A stretch of DNA of 64,000 nt from Microglena sp. YARC. Lineage: Eukaryota; Chlorophyta; Chlorophyceae; Chlamydomonadales; Chlamydomonadaceae. Position 1 is the stretch's first letter. Each line of letters opens with the position of its first letter. Of this stretch, positions 41,330 through 59,126 are shown piece after piece. Position numbers and translations under genes: made by a program. The DNA lies in contig CM039465.1 in assembly GCA_022414725.1 (NCBI GenBank), positions 23,714,108 through 23,778,107 on the forward strand. Reading direction: 5' to 3'. The notes beneath the pieces were generated by a model. The model was not told where the DNA came from, did no database searches, and saw only the letters and a list, made by a program, of their open reading frames with translations.

Positions 41330-42049
41330 AAAGACTAACAGATAAACCAATAATAGATTGTCTTCCTCTGCTTAGCTTTTGTATGCCAGCAAGTGGAGCA
41401 TTGAGTAATGTGTGGCCTTTCAAGATGGCTGTCCCAAGAAGGCAGATAGTTTTCAAAAGAAAAGAAAATTGTTACGCCTTCACACGGGACGTTAGGTTGT
41501 AGGAACCTTCTCGTTCGCTTACACTGGGGGAGATTACTGTGGGTTTTGCTTTCGCAGTCCGGTACTGCGCCTGAGCTCGGACTGACCTGCGACAGCACGG
41601 AGGAAAGTTCTTGGCCACTGTCAAGGCAGCAGGTCTGAAATGGCGAACCTAGCAATTGGTTTGAACCCCCAACCTGTCAAGCTGGTACTAGTGTACCAAC
41701 CAAGCCTGAGCTCGTTGACATATTAGATAGTTTTCATTCTGCGGGCAGCTTTGTATGGCTGGATTGCATATTGCTGTTCTCCCCGTTGTGATAGTCGCTG
41801 TCTGACCTCTGCAATGTGGACGCTTGAGCCTCTACATCAATAATGGTCAAACCAGTGTATGGTGCTAATAGTTGTCTAGCGTGACATGGGTGCAAGCTGA
41901 AGTTTCTTAGGTATGCAAACCTGTCACCAGGATATGAACATAGTTGAAATTGCATGCAGATCAGCAACACCTAGGGTTCCGTTCCAGTTTCAAACAACTT
42001 TTTTTTGCGGGAGGTCTTAGGGGTATAGGGTTCCGACCGAATATTGTAA
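41330..42049. other. 3' flank of the kinesin gene with a tRNA-like SINE candidate
   Basis: It contains the element at 41465-41715 and otherwise shows no gene. It ends at the left edge of the duplicated block. Confidence 0.5.
41465..41715 (-). mobile_element. Candidate tRNA-derived SINE
   Basis: On the minus strand it starts with tRNA-like text: CTTGGTTGGTACACTAGTAC resembles an A box and GGGGGTTCAAACC resembles a B box, with tRNA-like spacing of about 35 bases. It ends with CCCCCAGTGTAAGCGAACG and AACCTAACGTCC...GGCGTAAC. This resembles the 3' tail seen at 4318, 15825 and 21140. The tRNA origin is inference from the two boxes. Confidence 0.45.
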
Positions 42050-48318
<6,269 letters not shown>

Positions 48319-48903
48319 TTTTGCTTCGAAGTATAAATCAAAAAGTAGCGTGAGTGAGTGAGTGAAACGTAGCACGGTAGACGTAGCACGTATACGCACG
48401 TACAGGACTTCAAGCCCGACTCAGTTAGGGCCGACATCCAGGGCAGGCGCAGGCGCAGGCGCAGGCTACTCATTCCTTCAGAAACCCTTTCCTTCAGAAG
48501 CCACACAAGACCTCTCCACTCTCAGGATTTCCGGTCCCTGCACTCATCAGGCAGAAACAAAAGTAAAATGTATAGAGCTCCCTAGCGAAATAATTTCAAC
48601 TACTCGATGCTCTTCTGCCACGACAATTAAATTACCGAACACTGTAGCTCCAGACAAGGACACCAAGGACAAATATCCGCTAACGAACGGAAGAGAACAC
48701 ATGCGCGCACAGTAAACACTCCCTGGACAAAGAAGGCTGTAGTTTCAGGTCCTCTTTTGTTGCAGTAATTCTGGAGTTCTCGAGCGTCATGCCGATGACA
48801 TACGAGGATGGCGAATTGCGCACGAAGCCGAGCAAGTAAATATCATTGCTTCGATTGGATTGGGTGCATCCGTTTCTGACCTGACTTGAAGACAATTCTT
48901 GAC
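48319..48903. promoter_or_regulatory. Putative bidirectional promoter between ADK and the 48904 gene
   Basis: The divergent gap contains GAGTGAGTGAGTGA, ACGTAGCACG repeats and (GCAGGC)n at about 48442-48467. A possible upstream ATG at 48789 opens a 15-codon exon with donor AGCAA|GTAAAT, but its phase does not fit the downstream frame. Confidence 0.4.
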
Positions 48904-49896
48904 ATGTTTGACGATGCAGGCAAGTCAACAGCCAAGATGGACAAGATTGCCCGCGAGGTGAAGAAGATTCAGTTAGTGCTTAGAAGCAAGGGTATCCTAG
49001 TTCCGAAGCCTCCAGAAGCTGAGCAGAAGAAAACTGTCAATCATGGGATTACCATGCATGGGAGAAACCCTGATGGGACCAAGAAAGAACAACATGTTTC
49101 GGAGCCAGAGCCCGAGGTTCCCGACACAGTTACTGCAATGTTGGATCACACCTTAAGGCCTGGAGAGATTCAGGGTGCAGAATGTTTTCCTACATCCATT
49201 ACTGAATCGCCTGAAGAACCGCTCTTCTTCAAGCCTACCCCCAAGTTTGTGCCCGTGTATTACGACATGATTCAGGAGCGGCGCATTCGCGAGATGAATG
49301 ATAAGTTCAGCCGTGAAGCTGTGGAACCATACTTGAATGCACAGCATAGGCGGGGCACCTTAGTCACCCCTTTGTCGCTAGGGAGCACCGCAACTGCCTA
49401 CCGCTTTGGAAACAGTGCTGCAAGTGAGCTACCCCCCGGGAGCCCTATCACAACCCGATACCCAACTCTGCCATCCATAATGCAGTCAGCCATACCATCA
49501 CGTGATGGCACACCAGGGGTCAACACTCAGGAATATGAGACACATAGGAGTTCTGATGGCACCGCACAGAAATCCTTCAGTTGGGCTAGGTCCCCAGCAG
49601 TGAGAGGTGAAGACTTTGAGCGATGTACAAGCACTAGTTCATCCTTGAAAAGTACACCGAGGGAGAGCCCCAATCATGCTCGGTCCCTCATGGCCTCACA
49701 ATCAACGCCAAATGGAACAAGTAGACCTCCTAACAGCACGCTGAGCCATACATATACTATTGGCACTCAAGATTTAGAACCTGGAGAGTTACATCGCTTG
49801 ACAACATCAGCGCTACGCTCGCGTTCACATTACAAGGATAATGGCACGCGCCTGTCACACATGTTTCCTCTTTCTCAACCTGGGAGCCGGAAGTAG
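48904..49896 (+). CDS. Unrecognised 330-aa protein, Ser/Pro-rich C-terminal half
   Basis: The frame is open from upstream of 48886; the first internal ATG (48904) starts MFDDAGKSTAKMDKIAREVK. The N-terminal 110 residues look folded and charged, and LFFKPTPKFVPVYYDMIQER then RIREMNDKFSREAVEPY (about 110-150) is the most conserved-looking segment. The rest is rich in Ser, Thr and Pro (SPITTRYPTLPSI, SLKSTPRESPNHARS) and probably disordered. No signal peptide or membrane segment was seen. A 5' exon from ATG 48789 is possible but out of phase with the only acceptor seen at 48890-48891. No function is proposed. It has no intron in the main frame. Confidence 0.7.
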   Translation: MFDDAGKSTAKMDKIAREVKKIQLVLRSKGILVPKPPEAEQKKTVNHGITMHGRNPDGTKKEQHVSEPEPEVPDTVTAMLDHTLRPGEIQGAECFPTSITESPEEPLFFKPTPKFVPVYYDMIQERRIREMNDKFSREAVEPYLNAQHRRGTLVTPLSLGSTATAYRFGNSAASELPPGSPITTRYPTLPSIMQSAIPSRDGTPGVNTQEYETHRSSDGTAQKSFSWARSPAVRGEDFERCTSTSSSLKSTPRESPNHARSLMASQSTPNGTSRPPNSTLSHTYTIGTQDLEPGELHRLTTSALRSRSHYKDNGTRLSHMFPLSQPGSRK

Positions 49897-51102
49897 AAAC
49901 TGTAGGCAGTGTTTGGTGTGATGTAGACACAGGGGTGTGCTTCATGGGCGGTACCTTTCAGGCCTCTTTTGATTGATTCTATAACTAATTGGCCCTTCAG
50001 AGGAGCCAGATTATCTGCTTAATCTGTTTCACCGTTGGATGATGACTCCTAGACTCGGTTGCACTGGCAACGGACACTCAGTGTTGTAGAATCCCATTTC
50101 GCCACATGAGTGGTGAACCTAAGTAGCTGTAACCTACAGGTTCTAATTGCATATGCTGATTTTTTAGGATCAGTAGCATGCACTACAAATTCATGATGAT
50201 TGAAGATTTGTTATGCATGTATTGGCAGTGATTGAGCTAGATGGGTCATTGGTGTTGACAAACTATAGTGTCTGCCAATTTTGATCAACGAGGCTACTGC
50301 TATGCATCAAACACTCATTACCACCCCCAATGTAGCAGAGACCCCACTGTTACACTGATTATACCTAAGGCTTCTTCACGCCACCTGAAGGTGCCAGATG
50401 ACCGCTTCCGTCACGCCACCCCAAAACCACAAATCATAACCACCCCAAGACAACTGGCGTTTGATAAGGGCGGTCAGGTTGTTTTCATAAAGTGGGGCCA
50501 TGAGCTCCTCTAGTATTGTGCCATGAGCTCCTTCTTCAGCCTGTCCTTTAGCATTCAAGGCTCCCAGCAACTTTCAATTTAAAGCTCCAAAGTTTACGAA
50601 GCTGTTCATCATTTATTCATTTACAGGACTGGGTTTGAATGTGATTGAACCAATCCTGTTTCTAGTTTTTCACTGGTTAGGGCATGGCCTCTCCCAAATT
50701 GCTGTCTCAACATGTGTTGTGCAATTGGAACAAGTGGCCTCAAGCAGTTTTACCCCTCTATCCTTGTAGACAACATGCATTTCTGTGTGTTGGTATTGAT
50801 ACACCTTTTTCAGTTTAGCAGCAGTTCTGGTTGTTGGATGATAACTGTCATTGTTGTTGCAATATGATTTATGGTGTATTGCTTTATGGCATGTATCCGG
50901 GACCAGCATTGACATGTCTTTGAACTGTCAGCACCCACACAGGTGCATTATGTATTCAGCTGTGTAGTAGATGAGTTTGCACTGTCCTTGTTTACTCCAC
51001 CGTCAGGCGGACTGAGGCCTGGAGGCTGGTTAGCCATGTAATCACACCTCCTCCGTATGGCCATGAGGCTGGAGGAATCCGAGTTTTGTATGTAGTGTGT
51101 AT
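49897..51102. other. 3' flank of the 48904 gene, no gene recognised
   Basis: No splice-supported open frame and no repeat family was identified apart from isolated short motifs. The sequence just before 51103 carries the left flank of the MITE. Confidence 0.5.
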
Positions 51103-51296
51103 TAGGGTACTACAAAGCACGCGCTGCAGCGCGTTTACGCGCTGCGTTTTTGTGCCCTACTGCACGTTTCACACAGTTTTATTAACCCCCTGTGGACGCA
51201 GCGCGCAGTTTTTGCACTTTTTGCACTAGAGAGCGCTGACCAATTTGACGTAAGTGCGATTTAAGCGCTGGCCATTTGACAAAATGTAGTACCCTG
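51103..51296. mobile_element. 194-bp MITE (hAT-like)
   Basis: The ends are inverted, TAGGGTACTACA on the left and CAGGGTACTACA on the reversed right end. The flanks GTGTGTAT (51095-51102) and GTATGTAT (51297-51304) agree in 7 of 8 bases, an 8-bp target duplication. The interior is built from GCGCTG/CAGCGC palindromes (GCGCTGCAGCGCG, ACGCAGCGCGCAG) and can fold on itself. There is no coding capacity. Confidence 0.8.
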
Positions 51297-51304
51297 GTAT
51301 GTAT

Positions 51305-53139
51305 GTTCCAGTCCAAGGGTAGGCCAAACAGGCGAAAGGGACTTGCCCAACCGTGATAGGAAGGGCTTAAAAGAATAAGTATTGGTGAACTGAACCCCAA
51401 ACAATCGTTTTACCGACGGGGACCCTGAGTTTGTGCTACAGTGATCATTTAATTCTGCAATATAATTAAACCATCATCTCGTCAGGGATGATAATTGAAT
51501 TTTGCATGCGTGCATTAAATTAAAGCATGGTAGGGAATCAGCTCTGTCCATCAACTCAGTTATGCTCACATGCTCAGTTTCTCTTGTCCCCTTGTCTCTC
51601 GAAAAAAAGCTAATTAGGGGTTGGGGTCTTGGAGCCCTGGAAACTATTCAACAACTGGACTGGAAGAATGTAGAAGAGGTCATCCGCTATTCCGCTCTAT
51701 CCACCATGTTTTGATTTTGCAATGTGAAGCTACGAGGATGCCCAGAGATGAAGTCGTGTTCGATCTGCGTGGCAACGAAGATGCCATATGTGATTTGTAT
51801 GTTCCGTTACAGTCCAGGGGCTTTAGGCTAAACTGTTGAAGGAGTGAAGCGACTTAACCATCTAATGACCATCTAATCAAGATAATGCTGTACCATCCGA
51901 AGGGGCTAATAACAAGCACAATAAGGTCTGGTCACTGTAAATGACATTGCCCAAACACAGCAAATACAAAATGCAGTACTGCGAGGTACTGTTGTCAGGT
52001 CATGTATGGTATGTCGAAGTGCGTTGACTCAACCTGGGAGCCCGATGGAGCAAAACGGAAATAAATATTTATAATCGGGCGTGCGTGATTACTCGGACTA
52101 AGGAAAAGCATTGGCGTTGAGGTAGGCAGGCCTGACAAGTCGATCTTCCAAATCAAAGATAAGCGTCCCTTCTTGATTCACAACATGGCAAGATTGAGAA
52201 CGCTGTCCTAGTCTCCCACACACAGCACGCACTCTTCCCCCCACCCAAATCGGTTACAGTAGTCGTTGAAGCATTGAGTTTGAGGCTTCTGGCAGATCGA
52301 ACTCACCTGTTACATCCAGATTTCAATCTCAAGATTCCTCGGTCAACAGTTCCGTCCCTGGAACAGATGAGCTACTCTGGTTCCGGAGCTGGGGGGGGGG
52401 GGGGGGGGGGGGGCAACATCCTATATACACGTAGGTATAGCTGTCAATATGTTGGTGTATGCGTGTACCAAATTTGTGCTATCAAACAATGGGTGCAGGA
52501 GGAATAGCAAGCGTTCATGGCTTGAATGGTGGCAGCACACAACGCTGCTGGTAAGACCTTGTATTCGGTACGGCACATTTGTTTTATACTTATTACATGG
52601 GCTGTTAGCCAACAGGCTGCTCACCATCTGCGGACGGAGTAAGTATGGGTAGAATAAACACTTATATACTACAATCCCAAGCACAGGATGTTAGCAGAAG
52701 GCTGTTGACATGTCGAGGTCAAGGTTGGGTAGGCCACATGACATCGCTTCCACCCTTTTGAGGCAAGTCTTCAAACTGTGTACTCCACAACGTTTACCCC
52801 TTGCGTCCCGTGGGTATAGCATGGGGGGGAACCTCAGAACTGGACGACGGTGAGCGGCCCAGAGTTGGCTGGATAACCATGTAACTATCTAATCTACTAC
52901 CCTCCCTAGTGTCTCCTAATACAAACCACCCTGTGCATCCCAGTTATTGACTTTCACATCCCACAAACACGACAGATCCACGAACAGCCAGGGTATCCTG
53001 GTTAAGCTTTGTGCTTACGTTGTTTCCCCCGCAGAACAGACTGGACACTAAGTTTGAGTTCCGCTGTAGCCTCATATTTCAAATGCATATCCAGTCGGAT
53101 TCACCCGTCCCATTGACTAGATGAATAAGTTTGTTTCCA
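51305..53139. other. Intergenic, with a G23 tract and a family B repeat
   Basis: Contains an uninterrupted G run at 52391-52413 and a minus-strand family B copy at 52725-52895 (TTACATGGTTATCCAGCC, GGGCCGCTCACCGTC, GCTATACCCACGGGA). No gene was seen. Confidence 0.5.
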
Positions 53140-54830
53140 TAGTCTCGTGCCATCTAGCTCTAGCCTCTTGGTGGACCTGATGGGACCACAATCATCGCCT
53201 CCAATGCCCCTACGCACACTTATGGCAAAAGAATCTCCACCAGGCATAAAAGTGCCCTCAACAAAGTCAGCCTACACCTCAGCTCTCCATCCCCATCTTG
53301 AAGCCCACCTCAACCCTACTCCTGCCCCAGCCTCCTGCCCTTGGCATCCAGACCCCTCCCCATTTACCTAAGCATCCCCCAACGGCACATTACCAAGTTC
53401 TCCACCTACCATCAGCCACCACCTTAACAACTGGGACACTGCCCCCCACTCGCCTCAACTCTGCTGTCCCTACCCCACCCACAACACAGCCCCCCATGCA
53501 TAATACTCAGGATGTCCCTGCCTCCAATGCACACATGTGGTGCGCCAGATAGCCCTATCTTCATCCCACCAAGTACTCTCAAGCCTTGAACACTGATCCC
53601 AAGATTGCCTGGAAAGCCAGAATGTAATTCATCAGAAATGACACTCACCAATTCACTGACGCTTCCTAGTACAAACGCCACACCATCCGTAAGAACAGCT
53701 CCACCGACGCCCTGGCGCATGCTGTCTCTACCCCACACCCTCTTGCTCCCCGTACCCCATCCTATATGGCAACCAACATAGCCTGGCCCACCTCTTCGGC
53801 TGCAGAGCCCAAAAGAGGAAGGTCATAAAACCTTCAGAAACCCCCCATCAAAGATACTGGAGGGTCCAGAAAGCTCCATGCACCATTCTCCACCACCATC
53901 TTCCTTGCTTCATATCTGCTGGCCACCCCGTGCACTCCCACACCAACTCCTCTGCCACTCCCACTGAGGTCACCTGGTCCCCCGTCCATCTCATAGGGTA
54001 ACAATCACCCTGCTGGTTGGTCCCATCAGATTCCAAGAACTCCTCAAGGCCTACTGGGACCCCCCCCCCCCCACCCCCACCCCACCCCACCCCAGGGTAA
54101 CCTACAAACTCATTGCCATCTCAAATCCAGCTGGCCATGCCAAGTACCTCCACAACCCACCCACCCCTTGGACCCAAAGCATGAGGGACATGGGGGCCAC
54201 TTCCATCCCCTGACCAGGTCCCACTCACCCCTAACAGGGCCTTCCTACCACCCACCTGCCCAAGGCACTTATCCTTGCTGGGTGCAGCCACCCTGTATTC
54301 AAAGGGAGGTATATTAACAGACATAATAAGGGGGTCCGACTAATCCAAAAGGCAGTAGCCTCAGGGGCCCTCCCTTTGTACATGGACGCAGGCACATGTG
54401 AGGGGACGTCTGACATCCCCACCAGGCCCCAAACCATTCTCAAACCCCCTGATCTTCCCCAAACCACATGGGATAAATACAGGCCTGATCTCCTCCTTAT
54501 TGATGACGAATCTAAGCCAAGAAAGGCTTCCCTAGCTGAATTGGGCTACTGCTCAAACACTAAGCACCACATCAAATTCCAGGAAAAGAGAGTTTAGCAT
54601 AACATATCCCTCAACAACAAGTTTTCCTTGTCCACTACCTAGTATTTACCATGGGTACCACCGGTACCATACCCATCACAACTATTACCAATCTCTCCAC
54701 CTCAGGGATCAGTCGCGAACACGTAGACAAACTCATATGTAAGCTGCACAGAGAATCTATTGCCTCCTTTACTAGCATTCTTGCCACACGTCGCATGAAG
54801 GACTCCCTACCGCCTGGAGGGTAACACTTA
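53140..54830 (+). mobile_element. Decayed non-LTR retrotransposon, 3' part of the polyprotein
   Basis: C-rich, frame-broken coding text. In pieces and different frames it reads LAGCSHPVFKGRYINRHNKG, VRLIQKAVASGALPLYMDAG, WDKYRPDLLLIDDE, ASLAELGYCSNTKHHIKFQE and HRESIASFTSILATRRMKDS. The order 'RHN-(x)-LIQ ... RPD-LLxxD ... EL-YC-DT ... LHR-S ... RR' resembles the C-terminal region after the reverse transcriptase in LINE-type elements of algae; the RPD/E pairs look like a restriction-like nuclease fold. No intact RT motif (YxDD) was found. The family assignment is from memory of the pattern, without a search. Confidence 0.45.
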
Positions 54831-54939
54831 CTATGCCTTCCATGGTGACTTTCCCCAGCTGTGGTGTACGGGAGGGTCCCCTTAACACCACGCCACTCTT
54901 ATCTTCTTTTTCTGATCTGGAAGGGATTTTTACGTACAG

Positions 54940-55480
54940 CTGCACGCTTGCGGCTCTTCGCCACAGGGGTTTGATCAGAGCCTACACTCTCTTCCTTCCC
55001 CAAGGGCCTGATATCAGCTAGAAAGCACTTCGAAGAGTGGAGAGAGATGTATGCAGCGGAGACAGACGCGCAAATCTATACACGGAGACAAGAATAGCGT
55101 TACAAGGACAGGCGGACGTGCCTGTTGGAGGGCTTGCCGTTTCGGTGGCAACACGTGCCTGTTGGAGGGCTTGCCGTTTCTCTCGCACTAATACCAACAG
55201 CTGCCCAGCCTGGTGGACCAGGATTTGCCGGGCCTCTTCCTGCTGCCTGGCATCATCAGATGTGTCTGCTGGGTTCATGTGTGACGTACCGCCCCCCGAC
55301 ATGTGTGGCGTACAGCCTCCCGGCATTTGACTGTACTGCTGTGAAGCCTGTCCAGAGGGAGGAGTCTGGGATGGGAACTACACGAGAAAAAGGGATGAGA
55401 AGGGGGGTGACAAGGTGGGGATGGGATAGGGTGACTGGGGGTTGGGATGGGGACAGTGGGACCAATCCTGCCCATAAAAA
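54940..55480 (+). repeat. Left flanking direct repeat of the 2.6-kb array
   Basis: 55200-55470 matches 63700-63960 in order and orientation (CTGCTGCCTGGCATCATCA, GTGTCTGCTGGGTTCATGTG, TGACATGTGTGGCGTA-like, GGAGGAGTCTGGGATGGG). CCTTCCCCAAGGGCC near 55000 matches CCTGCCCCAAGGGCC in the array units. Within it, 55116-55187 is a local duplication of ACGTGCCTGTTGGAGGGCTT with period 36. Confidence 0.7.
55018..55326 (-). other. Gag-like open frame on the left flanking repeat
   Basis: The minus-strand frame contains MPGGCTPHMSGGGTSHMNPA then DTSDDARQQEEARQ. It is paralogous to the frame at 63483-63824. It is rich in Gln and Ala and without a recognised domain. It is likely part of a mobile element and not a host gene. 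Confidence 0.35.
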
Positions 55481-55518
55481 CCTTATTATATGAAATAAGA
55501 AGCATAAAACCAAGGGGG

Positions 55519-55521
<3 letters not shown>

Positions 55522-55551
<30 letters not shown>

Positions 55552-55631
55552 AAAACAAAAAGTGAAAGACCCCATCCCCAAAAAGTGTGAAGGCACCCGT
55601 CTACTGCCCCCCCCCCCCCCCCCCCCCCCCC
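55522..55631. repeat. Paired homopolymers: G28 and C25
   Basis: G run at 55522-55549 and C run at 55607-55631, separated by 57 bp. As complementary homopolymers on one strand they could pair into a stem. Confidence 0.9.
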
Positions 55632-56147
55632 AGCTCCGGAACCCACCTTACAGCCACTATCTCAGCCGCCACTTAGTGTTATGGTGTCTAATTAAGCTCA
55701 TTTTACAGGATTTTTAAAGGCCTATCCTTTGAGGTTGGTCTTGAGACCAGTGGGAATGGTTGGCACATAGAAAATCATCATCATCAATGTTGCCACCGCC
55801 CCATGTTGCCGCTGCCCCATCAGCTGCCGTAGCGCTCCAAGGCTGAAAAACCGGTAATTAAATACTTTGATGCGCTGCTGAATCTCGACTTCTGTTCGAC
55901 TGCAGCCAAGCACGCAAATAATTATGATGGCGCCCTAAGTTTCCGTGGTCGCCACAAAGCAATTGTTTACCTTACTTGTCACAGGTAGTGCCCTTAGATT
56001 GTGGGTCCACCGAATAACATCAACTAGCACTAGGAACCAGAACGAAAACAGACGCACAGTGACGGGAAGGGAAAACGAAGAAGCAATGAACTATCATGAG
56101 GTCACGCTCTTTTAGTTGTTGTGCAAGTGTTGGTTAGGGCGTTGTGG

Positions 56148-56151
<4 letters not shown>

Positions 56152-56239
<88 letters not shown>
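56152..56239 (+). repeat. (GA)n microsatellite, unit 1
   Basis: A pure GA run of 88 bp. The counterparts are 58765-58836 (72 bp) and 61370-61437 (one extra G interrupts it). The length differs in every unit. Confidence 0.95.
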
Positions 56240-56241
<2 letters not shown>

Positions 56242-57080
56242 CTGAGATATGGGGGGTCCCAAGGGGGGGGGGGGCAATCTCGAAATATTTTCACAACTTC
56301 TTCGCCTGTGGCCTGAATCGCACGTGCCACACACCATCACAAGCGCCTTGGCGAAAGCTTTACAAATCTGCAGTCATTGGTCGATTACACCCAGGGTGTA
56401 ATTAGTGGATGTACTGGAAGGTACATCCAGTCTGGAAGCCACCCAGAACTTCACAACCAGAGCCGACGAGTTCGCGACTCAGCAGTTGGAAGCTCAAGCA
56501 GCAGGAATCCGCGCTTGTTTATAGCAACAGATGAAAATAATGTTTAAGGTCAGGGCCAGGACTGAGGCCGAGGCTAGAACAGCCTAGGCCAAATCGCCCA
56601 CAACTCCAGCCGAGGCGCCTTTCGAACCCGAGCCCTTGACAACAACTTGCAACACCTGCAATGCCGTGGTTCAGTGCTCTCCCAGCAACAAGGACAACCT
56701 TAAGTTGCACCAGGCCAGAAAGCAGTGCATGGCAGCCAAGTCGTCCAAGTCTGGCTTTTTTCCCCCTCTCTAGGTTCTTCAAGCCACTGCCTGGTTTCCA
56801 GCCAAAGCCCCAGTCAGTATTGGGGCCAAAGATCAGGAGCCTAGCCGTAAGGGCCAATGTAGCTGAACTGTAACTGGATCAGGTTAGACAAATACTGTCC
56901 TTTATGCGGGTGTCGGGTGGATCGAGGGGTGTTTCACTGCCTGAGGCCCCTTAGGCCCCACAGCGTTGTATCTCATGAGACTCTTCTGACTGATGTTATC
57001 TATGAACTACACTTCGGAAAAAATGTAACTGCGGATGAAATTTACTAGTTGCACCCTACCTCTTATTACCGGAGATACTT

Positions 57081-57148
57081 TCGTGTGTGTGTGTGTGTGT
57101 GTGGTGTGTGTGTGTGTGTGGTGGTGGTGGTGATGGTGGGGGGGGGGC
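57081..57148 (+). repeat. (GT)n and (GTG)n microsatellite with a G run, unit 1
   Basis: TGTG repeats followed by GGTGGTGGTG and a G8 run. The counterparts lie at about 59677-59740 and 62282-62348. Confidence 0.9.
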
Positions 57149-57279
57149 AGGGGTCGCTTGTACATAAGCAACGTTAAAGATGGCCAACTGATAGAGCTCG
57201 ACGTGAGGGTCAGTATACACCTAAATTTCAGGACATGATTATTATTGGTGAGGAAGATATTGGCCTTTTAAGCCAATGA

Positions 57280-57302
57280 GGGGGGGGGGGGGGGGGGGGG
57301 GG
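57280..57302 (+). repeat. G23 tract, unit 1
   Basis: Counterparts are 59870-59908 (interrupted by one A) and 62477-62499. It always follows TTTTAAGCCAATGA. Confidence 0.9.
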
Positions 57303-57894
57303 TAAGGTACAAAATAAATCATAGCTTGAGGCAGGCTGGAGGTGTCAGAAATAACTTCTTGATGGCCCCCTCACCTGACAAAACCCATATTATAATCAAT
57401 TACTAGCATCTGAGCCTGTCGTACCGACGAGAAGACCCTCGTGGCCACGTCAGCGACAGGTCTCAGAAAATCGAGATCAGAGACTCGCTGCCACCTGGGC
57501 GACAGGTCAGCAAGATTTGAAACCAAAAGCCCAACTGCCTGGGCCAAAAGGGGGTGAACACGCGCCGGGCACGTGCTAAACCCCGGACAACCTACAACAT
57601 GGAACTATTATAAATAGGATTATAAGCGTACAACCCATATATGTTTCTACCCACAGCCTGGGCCTGCATTCACCCAGCTGTCATGCCAACAACCTTGCAA
57701 CTACCAGGTTGTCGAAAATCTTAGGCGCTCACTAGAGTGGCTTCAGTCCCAGCATCCACACAAGACATTTGTATACACGCCCCTTGATTTCATCAAGCTG
57801 TCGACACATTAAGAGTGCATTAGAAACTTATCACTCCCTCCCTCCTCCACCAGGTCAATTGAATGGTTCAAGAGTATGAATACCAATACACATG

Positions 57895-58290
57895 TCAATA
57901 ACTAGAACATACATTTCAACATTATGAATATACAATTCAAGATTATGAACATACATTTCAACATTAAGAACATACATGTATGAATATGGATATGTATGAA
58001 TGAATACGGATATGTATGAATATGGATATATATGAAGATGTATGGGTAAATATGGATATGTATGAATACGGATATGTATGAATGAATACGGATATGTATG
58101 AATATGAATACGTACATGTATGAATATGGATAAGATGTATGGATACATACATGTATGAATATACATTTCAACATTAAGAACATACATTTCAAGATTATGA
58201 ATATACAATTCGTGACTATGAATATACTTTTCAAGATTTCGAATACCAATATCATTTCAAGAATATGAATGTATTTGCACATTTTAAAGA
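57895..58290 (-). repeat. ATGAATATGGATATG minisatellite, unit 1
   Basis: Degenerate tandem copies of TATGAATAyGGATATG and ACATACATTTCAACATTAAG. They give Tyr/Ile/His-rich open frames on the minus strand that are shadows of the repeat. The counterparts are 60500-60895 and 63100-63490. Confidence 0.85.
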
Positions 58291-58760
58291 AACACATTTG
58301 AACCCACCGCCTGGCCCTGCGATGCTCCAGACAGAATGTGCCAGGGTGTGGAGGCTACACCCTCTTCCTGCCCCAAGGGCCAGTCAGTCTGGGTGGCAAC
58401 ATGTTGTGCCTGTCGTGGTTCCGCTGCCCCATCAGCTGCCGTAGCGCTCCAAGGCTGAAAAACCGGTAATTAAATACTTTGATGCGCTGCTGAATCTCGA
58501 CTTCTGTTCGACTGCAGCCAAGCACGCAAATAATTATGATGGCGCCCTAAGTTTCCGTGGTCGCCACAAAGCAATTGTTTACCTTTACTTGTCACAGGTA
58601 GTGCCCTTAGATTGTGGGTCCACCGAATAACATCAACTAGCACTAGGAACCAGAACGAAAACAGACGCACAGTGACGGGAAGGGAAAACGAAGAAGCAAT
58701 GAACTATCATGAGGTCACGCTCTTTTAGTTGTTGTGCAAGTGTTGGTTAGGGCGTTGTGG

Positions 58761-58764
<4 letters not shown>

Positions 58765-58836
<72 letters not shown>
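58765..58836 (+). repeat. (GA)n microsatellite, unit 2
   Basis: Pure GA run in the same position of the second array unit. Confidence 0.95.
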
Positions 58837-58838
<2 letters not shown>

Positions 58839-59126
58839 CTGAGATATGGGGGTCCCAAGGGGGGGGGGGCAATCTCGAAATATTTCCACAACTTCTTCGC
58901 CTGTGGCCTGAATCGCACGTGCCACACACCATCACAAGCGCCTTGGCGAAAGCTTTACAAATCTGCAGTCATTGGTCGATTACACCCAGGGTGTAATTAG
59001 TGGATGTACTGGAAGGTACATCCAGTCTGGAAGCCACCCAGAACTTCACAACCAGAGCCGACGAGTTCGCGACTCAGCAGTTGGAAGCTCAAGCAGCAGG
59101 AATCCGCGCTTGTTTATAGCAACAGA

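Noticed and set aside
41600..41715. A functional tRNA gene on the minus strand
   Set aside because: A- and B-box-like text is present, but no cloverleaf with paired acceptor and anticodon stems could be drawn. SINE head is more likely.
48789..48835. First exon of the 48904 gene starting at ATG 48789
   Set aside because: A plausible donor follows, but the only nearby acceptor gives the wrong phase, so it was not joined.
56116..56405. Arg/Glu and Ser/Leu repeat proteins on both strands of the (GA)n tracts
   Set aside because: Pure translation of the microsatellite, length-variable between units, no flanking coding signal.
57855..58297. Tyr/Ile/His-rich open frames on the minus strand (also at 60460 and 63052)
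   Set aside because: Shadow of the ATGAATATGGATA minisatellite with no start context or family.
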